From assembly GCF_029094545.1 (NCBI RefSeq), contig NZ_CP117835.1, positions 3,452,001 through 3,516,000 on the forward strand: DNA of 64,000 nt, written 5' to 3'. Each line of letters opens with the position of its first letter. Positions within the stretch are counted from its first letter, which is position 1. Of the stretch, positions 38,911-46,664 are shown piece after piece. The DNA comes from Alkalihalophilus pseudofirmus (GTDB lineage Bacteria; Bacillota; Bacilli; Bacillales; Bacillaceae_D). The position numbers and the translations under genes were made by a program. The notes beneath the pieces are model-generated. The model searched no databases, was not told the DNA's origin, and worked only from the letters and a program-made list of their open reading frames with translations.

Positions 38911-39928
38911 ACGTGATCACCTCCACTTCCACTTTCTTGCTGCGGATAAAGGCAATCGCGCGCTCGACTTCATCAGTCTCTCCATGTAAAGCAACAAATA
39001 ACGTCCCGTATGACCCTTCTTGGATCTTCGTGATCTTTCCTTGCACAATATTTACTTCAATATCAAATGAGCGAATCAGCTGCGTAATTAATGGGCTTTC
39101 CGCCTCTTCACCGACGAAGGTTAACTGAACAATTTTACCTTCAGGGTGATCTGCGAGTAATTGCTTAATCGCATCTGTCGTTTCTTCAGGCTCTGTAATT
39201 TGCTTAACAAATTCCTTCGTCATCTCTTCTTTTGGCTTACGGAATACTTCTAGCACCGGTCCCTGCTCAACTACTTTACCGGCTTCCATCACAGCCACTT
39301 GATGACAAATTTTACGAATGACGTGCATTTCATGTGTGATCAGCACGATCGTTAAGCCTAACTTTTGATTAATATCAACGAGCAAGTCCAAAATCGAATC
39401 TGTCGTCTTAGGATCTAGTGCGGATGTTGCTTCATCACATAACAGCACCTTAGGATTGTTAGCAAGCGCACGTGCAATACCGACACGCTGTTTTTGTCCG
39501 CCGCTCAATTGCGATGGATAGCTGTCTCCGCGTCCTTTAAGCCCTACTAGCTCAATTAACTCATTCACCCGTTGTTCACGTTTGGCTTTTGGCACACCTG
39601 CAATTTCAAGAGGAAACGCGATATTATCTCGCACCGTACGCGACCAAAGCAAATTAAAATGCTGGAAAATCATCCCGATTTCTTGACGGGCTTTTCTTAA
39701 TTCTTTTGTTGAGAGTGCTGAAAGCTTTTTGCCAGCTACAACAACCTCTCCTTCTGTTGGACGCTCAAGCATATTTAACATACGAATTAACGTACTTTTA
39801 CCTGCGCCGCTATATCCAATCACACCGAATATCTCCCCCTCGCCGATATTTAAATCAACGCCATCGACGGCATGAACGGTGCCATTCTTCGTTTCAAATC
39901 GTTTACGAATCGATCGAAGTGAAATCAT
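38903..39928 (-). CDS. metN: Methionine ABC transporter ATP-binding protein
   Basis: The 341-residue ATPase has Walker A GYSGAGKSTL, Q-loop, signature LSGGQKQRVG, Walker B VLLCDEATSALD and H-loop ITHEM, then a C-terminal NIL (ACT-like) domain (about residues 265-341) that in this family binds methionine and inhibits transport. First gene of metNPQ, preceded by a SAM riboswitch. Confidence 0.96.
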   Translation of the reverse strand: MISLRSIRKRFETKNGTVHAVDGVDLNIGEGEIFGVIGYSGAGKSTLIRMLNMLERPTEGEVVVAGKKLSALSTKELRKARQEIGMIFQHFNLLWSRTVRDNIAFPLEIAGVPKAKREQRVNELIELVGLKGRGDSYPSQLSGGQKQRVGIARALANNPKVLLCDEATSALDPKTTDSILDLLVDINQKLGLTIVLITHEMHVIRKICHQVAVMEAGKVVEQGPVLEVFRKPKEEMTKEFVKQITEPEETTDAIKQLLADHPEGKIVQLTFVGEEAESPLITQLIRSFDIEVNIVQGKITKIQEGSYGTLFVALHGETDEVERAIAFIRSKKVEVEVITYE

Positions 39929-40049
39929 TAATTACTCCCTACTTTCTCTATAAATCCCAAACCACGTTATAAGCTTTACTGAAGTTATTTAGTAAAGCAT
40001 GAAAGGATGAGGATCTCCTAACTCTAACGTACGACAAACTCATACACAA

Positions 40050-40218
40050 TAAAAAAGCCCTTCTGTTTATGATGAACAGAAAGGCGTAAATTCATTATCC
40101 CTTCTCTCATCTACCAAAGCTCATGCTTTGCAGGAATTAGCACCTTCTAGGTCAACATATGACTTAGTGGTTGCTGGGTTTCATCGGGCCAGTCCCTCCA
40201 CCTCTCGCGATAAGAGAT
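40050..40218 (-). ncRNA. SAM-I riboswitch (S-box) with terminator
   Basis: The minus strand carries CTCTTATCGCGAGAGGTGGA, then GGGACTGGCCC, GATGAAACCCAGCAACC, AAGGTGCTAATTCC, and GATGAGAGAAGGG, the conserved S-box blocks in order. The terminator CCTTTCTGTTCATCATAAACAGAAGG with TTTTTT is at 40051-40085. SAM should promote termination before metNPQ. Confidence 0.97.
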
Positions 40219-40252
40219 ATAAAGTTGTTGTCGTTCGCTTTTACATGAATGC

Positions 40253-40282
40253 ATCATAGCACGCGGGTTTTTTAGCTGTCAA
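40253..40282 (-). promoter_or_regulatory. Promoter of the metNPQ S-box transcript
   Basis: On the minus strand TTGACA (40277-40282), 18-nt spacer, TATGAT (40253-40258). Confidence 0.8.
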
Positions 40283-40287
40283 CGATT

Positions 40288-41562
40288 TTATGCCGAAACA
40301 TTTGAAGAAGATATTTCCGTTGCTTTTTTCTCCCTAAATACTAGAAAAAAGTAGACCGAACCGATGAGATAAAGGCTTGCTGTGATCGTGAATACATACG
40401 CATACCCGTAGTAGGAACCATGAATCATTACAAGGGTAGTTGAAACAGGACCCATTACCGCCCAGCCAAGCTGGAACACCATCTGGCCCACTGAGTTAGC
40501 AAGACCTTTCATCGAGTCATCTACCTTCCGCATCATCAATGCCATCTGGATTGGATTCCCTGCATTCATTAATGCCTGCCTAAATAAGAAACCTATAACA
40601 GCAACCCACAATATTTCTGTGTAGGCAGTTAATAGAAGAAACGGCAAGGAGGACAGCTGCAAAATGACCACCGCTTTTACTTCACCCACTCTTCGCACGA
40701 CACTTGGACCGATCATTAGCGCAATCGCCGTCATTGCCTGGCCTAAAGAGAGAATAATACCGACAACCGAATAACTTACATCAAAGCGGTCGGTAAAATA
40801 GAGATTCAGGTAAGGGATAACGAGACCAGATCCAAAGCCAATCAATAAGTTAGCTACAGCGAAAAGTCCGATCACTTTCAGACTGGAACGATGTGTCGTA
40901 AATAACTTCCCTAGAGAGCTTGCTCCTGTTTTCTCTTTGCGGACTTTTTGTTCCTCACGAATCTTTAAAATTGGAATTAACGCTATAAAAAATAATGCTG
41001 CCCCAAACAACAAGGTGATTCGTACACTTGTTAACATGGCGAGGCCAAATACATTATGAAATAAATCAGACATCGTCCCGCCTAATGTGTTTCCGATTAC
41101 GTTTGCTACCATAATAAGAGCAAAGTTAAAGCTGAACAGGTGCACCCGTTCTTTTTCAGATGAATTTTCCGCAAGGAGTGGAATAGAAGATACTTGGATA
41201 AACGCCATAAAAAGTCCTGTCATAAAAGCAGTTGCTAATAGAAGTGTTTCAGCTGTCAGCACCCCTCTTAGTAAAAGACTGACGGCTGCAAAAACGGCTC
41301 CAAACAAGATGACTTTTTTTCGGCCGATCTTATCACTCAACAAGCCAGCAGGCAAAAGTGCAATCGCACTAGCCATAGCCTGCATCGCAATGACTCTGCC
41401 GTTGACTTGATCAACATAGCCTAACTCACGTATATAATAATTATAAATGACCATAAAAATCCCCATCCCAATATTAGCTAGGACAGAGGCTAAAAGAAAC
41501 AAACGCACATTTCGATTATATGATTTAAGCTGCCTTGACCAGTCTCCCATAAGACGCGCCAT
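40288..41562 (-). CDS. Major facilitator superfamily transporter
   Basis: The roughly 424-residue protein has about 12 transmembrane helices and the MFS loop motif GLLSDKIGRKKVIL between helices 2 and 3 (about residues 75-90). The substrate cannot be read from sequence; drug or metabolite export is typical. The ATG at 41562 has AAAGGTGA 8 nt upstream, better placed than for the GTG at 41574. It replaces yusD-F of B. subtilis between metN and yusG. Its end lies close to the metN promoter. Confidence 0.8.
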   Translation of the reverse strand: MARLMGDWSRQLKSYNRNVRLFLLASVLANIGMGIFMVIYNYYIRELGYVDQVNGRVIAMQAMASAIALLPAGLLSDKIGRKKVILFGAVFAAVSLLLRGVLTAETLLLATAFMTGLFMAFIQVSSIPLLAENSSEKERVHLFSFNFALIMVANVIGNTLGGTMSDLFHNVFGLAMLTSVRITLLFGAALFFIALIPILKIREEQKVRKEKTGASSLGKLFTTHRSSLKVIGLFAVANLLIGFGSGLVIPYLNLYFTDRFDVSYSVVGIILSLGQAMTAIALMIGPSVVRRVGEVKAVVILQLSSLPFLLLTAYTEILWVAVIGFLFRQALMNAGNPIQMALMMRKVDDSMKGLANSVGQMVFQLGWAVMGPVSTTLVMIHGSYYGYAYVFTITASLYLIGSVYFFLVFREKKATEISSSNVSA

Positions 41563-41621
41563 ATCGACCATCACCTTTTCATTATTTCGATCCCCTAAAT
41601 ATAATAGTCGATTTCACCCAA

Positions 41622-41661
41622 AATAAAAAGCCTTTCGTCAAAGTTTTCAGACGAAAAGCTT
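41622..41661 (-). terminator. Terminator of yusG
   Basis: On the minus strand AGCTTTTCGTC and GACGAAAGGCT form the stem, followed by TTTTATTTT. Confidence 0.8.
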
Positions 41662-41683
41662 ACATCATCTAACACCAGTTCTT

Positions 41684-41920
41684 CTAACACCAGCCCTCTT
41701 CACAGCTGTCTACATAGGAAGTCACTTGGTTAGGGTCGGTCTGTTCATATCTATATACTTTATCCTCTTCAAATATATATCCAGCACTCATAATATGCTG
41801 CAAGCCCGCTTCTGTTTCCGTTACTTGTCCGATGCGAGCATCATCCACATACAGGTTCATATGGCCGTTTTCATACTTTCCTTTTACCTTGCTTGTCACA
41901 TCCACTTTTACTAAATCCAT
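41684..41920 (-). CDS. yusG: YusG family protein (DUF2553)
   Basis: The 78-residue protein (VDVTSKVKGKYENGHMNLYVDD at the N-terminus, ending SCEEGWC) matches YusG, a small Bacillus protein of unknown function. Two Cys near the C-terminus are conserved by eye with the family. GGAGGGGAAGCGGT precedes the ATG. It lies upstream of the MFS gene and downstream of gcvH, the B. subtilis order. Confidence 0.75.
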   Translation of the reverse strand: MDLVKVDVTSKVKGKYENGHMNLYVDDARIGQVTETEAGLQHIMSAGYIFEEDKVYRYEQTDPNQVTSYVDSCEEGWC

Positions 41921-41993
41921 ACCGCTTCCCCTCCAAATGTATGGTGTAGCTATAGTGTATGCCGCACGGTGTGTTCTACTCGAGGAAAAAGAA

Positions 41994-42021
41994 AGAGAAG
42001 GAGGCAGGTTCCTCCTTCTCT
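41994..42021 (-). terminator. Terminator of gcvH
   Basis: AGAGAAGGAGG and CCTCCTTCTCT form an 11-bp stem; on the minus strand TTTCTTTTTCC follows. Confidence 0.8.
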
Positions 42022-42028
42022 AAAATGA

Positions 42029-42418
42029 TTAATCTTCGCTGATCATTTCTGCATACTCAGAATCGTTCATCAGCTTGTCCACTTCATTTGAATCCTTAAG
42101 CTCAACAACGATCATCCATGCTTTTTCATACGGTGATTCGTTTACAAATTCAGGGGAATCATCAAGCTCTTCGTTGATTTCAACGACTTTCCCGCTAATT
42201 GGTGCATATAGTTCAGAAACAGTCTTAACTGATTCTACACTACCGAAAGGCTCGTTTGCTTCGATGTCGTCTCCAACTTCAGGAAGCTCAACGAAAACGA
42301 TATCTCCTAGTTCTGATTGAGCGAAGTCTGTAATTCCGATACGTACTTTATCGTCTTCAACTTTCACCCACTCATGCTCTTCTGAATACTTTAATTCCTT
42401 TGGTACATTTGCACTCAT
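42029..42418 (-). CDS. gcvH: Glycine cleavage system H protein
   Basis: The 129-residue lipoyl carrier of the glycine cleavage system. The lipoylated lysine is in [14 protein letters not shown] (about residue 65). In Bacilli GcvH is also the relay through which lipoyl groups reach the 2-oxoacid dehydrogenases, which links it to lipA at 17.7 kb. TGGAGGGATTATCAC precedes the ATG. The other gcv genes are not in the window. Confidence 0.95.
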   Translation of the reverse strand: MSANVPKELKYSEEHEWVKVEDDKVRIGITDFAQSELGDIVFVELPEVGDDIEANEPFGSVESVKTVSELYAPISGKVVEINEELDDSPEFVNESPYEKAWMIVVELKDSNEVDKLMNDSEYAEMISED

Positions 42419-42542
42419 GTGATAATCCCTCCATCAATTTGGTACATACTCACTCTATTATACCTTTTTTGCCATATAAACTAAATGCTTAGTCGAAAGA
42501 TTTTGTCTTAATGTGTCATGATCAACGTGATTTTGTATAGGA

Positions 42543-42899
42543 TTATTTCCATGTTTGCTCAAATTGCTCTTCTTTAAAGCCTACCGTGACAAGATTGCCG
42601 TCCGTTGTAATCGGGCGCTTAATCAGCATGCCATCAGAAGCAAGCAGCTCAAGTTTCTCCTCATCACTCATATCTGCCAGCTTATCTTTTAAGCCAAGCT
42701 CACGATATTTTTGACCGCTTGTGTTAAAAAATTTCTTGAGCTCTAGGCCGCTTTTTTTATAAAAGGATTCAAGCTCTTCTTTAGAAGGAGGTGATTCAAC
42801 AATATGTACTTCGTTTAATTCAACTCCATTTTCTTCGAGCCACTTCTTCGCTTTACGGCATGTCCCGCATTTCGGATAATGATAAAACGTTACTAACAT
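42543..42899 (-). CDS. yusI: ArsC/Spx-family protein YusI
   Basis: The 118-residue protein has the ArsC/Spx thioredoxin-like fold: N-terminal YHYPKCGTCRKAKKWLE with CxxC (about residues 10-13), and the later IKRPITTDGN segment. It resembles YusI rather than Spx itself, so a reductase role is more likely than RNA polymerase binding, but activity is unproven. AGGAGAGGAGTTTTTTT precedes the ATG. Position after gcvH is as in B. subtilis. Confidence 0.88.
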   Translation of the reverse strand: MLVTFYHYPKCGTCRKAKKWLEENGVELNEVHIVESPPSKEELESFYKKSGLELKKFFNTSGQKYRELGLKDKLADMSDEEKLELLASDGMLIKRPITTDGNLVTVGFKEEQFEQTWK

Positions 42900-42935
42900 A
42901 AAAAAACTCCTCTCCTGCTTGGATACTTTACGTCA

Positions 42936-43103
42936 TTATTGCTTATTTTTTCTATTTCTACAACTGTTACGCTCATGATCATCTATATCACTTTCCCACA
43001 TTTGCTGAATGGCTGCTTGAGTTGTATCTTCTGTTAGATCCGTCGCAAACTCCTCTACTCCAGTTAATGGTCCTGTATACTCAATCTTCGGCTGCTTTTT
43101 CAT
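42936..43103 (-). CDS. Small hydrophilic protein of unknown function
   Basis: A 55-residue frame starting MKKQPKIEYTGPLTG and ending HERNSCRNRKNKQ. GGGAAGGGATTACG gives a ribosome binding site 6 nt before the ATG, and codon choice is like its neighbours. It is acidic in the middle and basic at the C-terminus, with no membrane segment. I do not recognise the family. It lies upstream of yusI on the same strand with a 36-nt gap, possibly co-transcribed. Confidence 0.6.
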   Translation of the reverse strand: MKKQPKIEYTGPLTGVEEFATDLTEDTTQAAIQQMWESDIDDHERNSCRNRKNKQ

Positions 43104-43229
43104 CGTAATCCCTTCCCTTGTTGTTAAATTTGATTATAGGATGCTACGAATGAGCCGAAACGATTCTGGAAGTTTAGAGGGGGCTGATAGTACCGCATGG
43201 GGGCAAGTACTGAAAGCTCACGGCGGCAA

Positions 43230-43417
43230 TTGCGTCGGTGCGGCGTTGATTTGCGCTGGTCTGAGCGTTTATAGCGCTGCTCAGAGTGATATATGCGTCG
43301 GTGCAGCGGTGTATTGCGTCAGTTGCTCTTTATTGCGCCGGTTCAGGTACTGATTGCGTCATTCTGAAGAACAATTGTATCTACCTTCGTCATAATTGCG
43401 CCGGTCTGCATCGATCC
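43230..43417 (+). repeat. Nine-unit 21-bp phased repeat element, copy 5
   Basis: Core T positions are 43231, 43252, 43273, 43294, 43315, 43334, 43355, 43376 and 43397: spacings 21, 21, 21, 21, 19, 21, 21, 21. A tenth degenerate unit (GATCCGCCGGTCTGCATC) may follow. The bidirectional terminator at 43494 lies downstream. A 70-codon frame (43141-43353) across the element lacks a ribosome binding site. Confidence 0.83.
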
Positions 43418-43493
43418 GCCGGTCTGCATCGTGTCTCCATCTGCCTGGGCCTCCGCTCTTTCCACTCTGGTCCGAGCACTTCCCGCACTAACG

Positions 43494-43524
43494 ACAAAAA
43501 AGCCCGCTTCCAGGGCTTTTTTGT
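43494..43524. terminator. Bidirectional terminator between the phased repeat and fadE
   Basis: ACAAAAAAGCCC and GGGCTTTTTTGT form the stem with T-runs on both strands. A second perfect hairpin without T-run, TTTTGGGGC...GCCCCAAAA, lies at 43566-43590 just after fadE. Confidence 0.85.
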
Positions 43525-43623
43525 ACTAGAGAGGAGAATGCTTCATAAGAAAGGAGTTATATAATTTTTGGGGCGGTTAAGCCCCAAAATTGGTTAACGT
43601 AATTGGACTAACAGTCGTAACTA

Positions 43624-45408
43624 TTAAACAACGTAGCGTTCTTCTTTAAGAACTTCCGCTGCAATTTCACGCTTAATGCTTACTACATTAATTGGCGTGT
43701 GGCGCGTTAATTTGCGCAGGATGGAAAGCATCGTACGAAGAGTATCTCCGCTTTCCATAGTTACTAATGATTCTTTCGCATGAGCTTCAATGCGGTTGAA
43801 TGCTTCTTGGCAATACACTTGTGTCATGCGAAGCTTTTGAGCTGCTTTTTCTTCGCCAGACTTATTCATTTGCTTTTCTGTACGTAAGATCACAGACTCC
43901 ATAGAGAAGACTTCGCTTACGATATCAGCCACATTTGAAAGAAGCTCTTGCTCGTGCTGAAGCTTTTGTTGATACTTCTGAGCTCCGGTACCAGCTACCA
44001 TTAAGAAGATTTTCTTAGCCATGCCAAGCAAGTATTTCTCTTGTTCAAGAGGCGAGTCACCGATTTCTTGCGGCATCATCATCATTAACTCTTCTTGAAG
44101 CGCTGTTGCTTTTTGAAGAAGAGGAAGCTCGCCTTTCATAGCTTTACGCATGATCGTACCTGGTACAAGAAGACGGTTAATTTCATTTGTACCTTCAAAG
44201 ATACGGTTAATACGAGAATCACGATAAATGCGCTCTACTTCGTATTCAGCCATGAAGCCGTAACCGCCGTGGATTTGAACAGCCTCATCGGCTACATAAT
44301 CAAGCGTTTCAGAACCTGATACTTTATTTAAAGAACACTCAATCGCATATTCAGCAATTGCATTAGCAACGGCACGGCCGTCTTTTTGCTCTTCATCAGA
44401 TAGTCCGCCAAGACGTTCTTCAAATAATCCGCCCGTACGATAGATGGAGCTTTCAGCAGCATATGTTGCTGTTGCCATGTTTGCTAGCTTTTCTTGGATT
44501 AAAGTGAATTTCCCAATTGGTGTTTTAAATTGCTTACGCTCGTTTGCATATTTAGCTGCAAGCTCTAACGCACGCTTTGAGCTTCCTACACAGCCTACTC
44601 CAAGCTTGTAACGACCAACGTTTAGGATATTGAAGGCAATGACATGGCCCTTGCCGATCTCACCAAGTACGTTTTCTTTTGGAACTAGTGCATCTTCTAG
44701 GATGAGTGTTCTAGTAGAAGATCCTTTGATCCCCATTTTCTTTTCTTCTGGACCAGTTGAAACGCCTTCGTAGTCTTTTTCTACGATAAATGCTGTGAAC
44801 TGCTCACCGTCGATTTTTGCATAAACAACGAAGACATCAGCAAAGGCAGAGTTTGTAATCCATTGTTTTTCCCCATTTAATACATAGTGCGTTCCTGCTT
44901 CGTTTAGAACAGCAGTTGTTTTCGCACCTAGAGCATCAGAACCTGAGCTTGGCTCTGTTAGTGCATAAGCAGCAATGGTTTCACCGCTTGCCAGGCCAGG
45001 AAGGTACTTTGATTTTTGCTCGTGATTTCCAAAAAATACGATTGGAAGTGACCCGATTCCAACGTGTGCGCCGTGGCTTAATCCAAATGCACCGCCGCGA
45101 ACAAATTTCTCAGAGATTAGAGATGAACTGATCTTATCAAGTCCTAAACCGCCGTATTCTTCAGGTACATCAGCACCAAGAAGTCCGATCTCACCAGCTT
45201 GCTTTAAAAGCCTTACTGTGTGCTCAAATTCGTGGTTTTCGATCTTTTCAAGATGAGGTACGACTTCTTTCACCGCAAACTCTTCCGTTGTACGGCCGAT
45301 CATAATCTGCTCATCTGTAAAGTCCTCTGGAGTAAAGACCTTATCTGCCTCAATATCCTCTACTAAGAAGCTCCCGCCTTTTACGACACGTTCTGCTGTG
45401 TTACTCAT
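43624..45408 (-). CDS. fadE: Acyl-CoA dehydrogenase FadE (YusJ)
   Basis: The 594-residue FAD enzyme catalyses the first step of fatty-acid beta-oxidation. The acyl-CoA dehydrogenase signatures ALTEPSSGSDALGAKT and QIHGGYGFMAEYEVERIYRD are present; the latter region carries the typical C-terminal motif. A C-terminal extension of about 180 residues (about 420-594) is characteristic of this YusJ-type long form. The ATG at 45408 is 7 nt after GGAGG; an adjacent ATG at 45411 is possible. Last gene of fadN-A-E. Confidence 0.94.
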   Translation of the reverse strand: MSNTAERVVKGGSFLVEDIEADKVFTPEDFTDEQIMIGRTTEEFAVKEVVPHLEKIENHEFEHTVRLLKQAGEIGLLGADVPEEYGGLGLDKISSSLISEKFVRGGAFGLSHGAHVGIGSLPIVFFGNHEQKSKYLPGLASGETIAAYALTEPSSGSDALGAKTTAVLNEAGTHYVLNGEKQWITNSAFADVFVVYAKIDGEQFTAFIVEKDYEGVSTGPEEKKMGIKGSSTRTLILEDALVPKENVLGEIGKGHVIAFNILNVGRYKLGVGCVGSSKRALELAAKYANERKQFKTPIGKFTLIQEKLANMATATYAAESSIYRTGGLFEERLGGLSDEEQKDGRAVANAIAEYAIECSLNKVSGSETLDYVADEAVQIHGGYGFMAEYEVERIYRDSRINRIFEGTNEINRLLVPGTIMRKAMKGELPLLQKATALQEELMMMMPQEIGDSPLEQEKYLLGMAKKIFLMVAGTGAQKYQQKLQHEQELLSNVADIVSEVFSMESVILRTEKQMNKSGEEKAAQKLRMTQVYCQEAFNRIEAHAKESLVTMESGDTLRTMLSILRKLTRHTPINVVSIKREIAAEVLKEERYVV

Positions 45409-45456
45409 CATAATTCCTCCCTTAATATATGTGATCTAATAATTGTCACCTATTAA

Positions 45457-46638
45457 TTAACCAATTAATTCAAACACACCAGCAGCACCCATACCGCCGC
45501 CAATACACATCGTTACAACACCAAACTGCTCGCCGCGGCGCTTCATTTCATGCATCAATGACAGCATCAGCTTTGTACCAGAGCATCCAAGCGGATGGCC
45601 AAGAGCAATGGCTCCTCCGTTGACATTCACCTTATTTGTATCAAGCTCTAAATGACGAATAACTTGAAGTGATTGAGATGCGAATGCTTCATTTAATTCA
45701 AATAATCCAATATCAGAAATGTCTAAACCTGCTAGTTTAAGAGCTTTAGGAATCGCTTCTACCGGGCCAATCCCCATAATTTCAGGAGCAACACCTGCAA
45801 CAGCAAAACTTCTAAACTTAAGCAGCGGCTGTAAACCGCTTGCTTCTGCTTCTTCACGGTCCATAAGAAGAACCGACGCTGCGCCATCACTCATTTGTGA
45901 CGAGTTCCCAGCTGTTACAGACCCTTTTGGATGGAAAGCCGGACGAAGTTTCGCAAGGCCTTCAAGCGTTGTATCAAGACGAACACCTTCATCTGTATCA
46001 AATACAACCTTTTTCTCTTTTAATTTATTGTCAGGTCCAACTGCACGAAGCGTAACATCGACTGGTACAATTTCATCAGCAAAGCGATTCGCTTCAATCG
46101 CAGCCGCTGCTCGCTTATGACTCTCTACAGCGAAAGCATCCTGATCTTCGCGGCTGATGCCAAAACGATTCGCTACTTCTTCTGCGGTATATCCCATGCC
46201 CATGTAATACTCAGGCTGTTCTTCAACAAGCGTAGGGTTAGGAGCAATGACATGCCCGCCCATTGGGATCATACTCATTGATTCTGCACCGCCTGCAATG
46301 ATCGCTTTTGAGTGGCCCAGCATAATGCGCTCAGCCCCGTAAGCAATACTTTGCAAACCTGATGAACAGTAACGGTTTATCGTAATAGCTGGTACTGTGT
46401 TAGGAAGTCCCGCAAGAGCAGAGATGCTTCTTGCGACGTTCATTCCTTGCTCAGCTTCTGGCATTGAGCAGCCAATAATCACATCATCTATTTGTGCTGG
46501 ATCAAATCCTTCTGCACGTCTTAATGTTTCTTTTATCGTAAGAGCACCAAGATCATCTGGTCTCACATTTGCTAAAGTTCCACGCTTTGCTTTTCCGACT
46601 GGCGTACGAGCGCCAGCAACGATTACTGCTTCTCTCAT
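45457..46638 (-). CDS. fadA: Acetyl-CoA acyltransferase (thiolase) FadA (YusK)
   Basis: The 393-residue thiolase cleaves 3-ketoacyl-CoA in the last step of beta-oxidation. Catalytic Cys is in NRYCSSGLQS (about residue 89), with His in ALGHPLGCSGTKL and the second Cys in CIGGGMGAAG near the C-terminus. TAGGAGGGATACGATA precedes the ATG. Middle gene of the fad operon, 26 nt after fadN. Confidence 0.96.
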   Translation of the reverse strand: MREAVIVAGARTPVGKAKRGTLANVRPDDLGALTIKETLRRAEGFDPAQIDDVIIGCSMPEAEQGMNVARSISALAGLPNTVPAITINRYCSSGLQSIAYGAERIMLGHSKAIIAGGAESMSMIPMGGHVIAPNPTLVEEQPEYYMGMGYTAEEVANRFGISREDQDAFAVESHKRAAAAIEANRFADEIVPVDVTLRAVGPDNKLKEKKVVFDTDEGVRLDTTLEGLAKLRPAFHPKGSVTAGNSSQMSDGAASVLLMDREEAEASGLQPLLKFRSFAVAGVAPEIMGIGPVEAIPKALKLAGLDISDIGLFELNEAFASQSLQVIRHLELDTNKVNVNGGAIALGHPLGCSGTKLMLSLMHEMKRRGEQFGVVTMCIGGGMGAAGVFELIG

Positions 46639-46664
46639 TATCGTATCCCTCCTACCTGTTTGAA

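Noticed and set aside
43141-43353. 70-codon plus-strand frame across phased repeat copy 5
   Set aside because: No ribosome binding site, not conserved in the other five copies, and the 19-bp unit breaks the frame.
43566-43590. Intrinsic terminator of fadE at the GGGGC/GCCCC hairpin
   Set aside because: The stem is perfect but no T-run follows on the minus strand; the hairpin at 43494-43524 is the better terminator.
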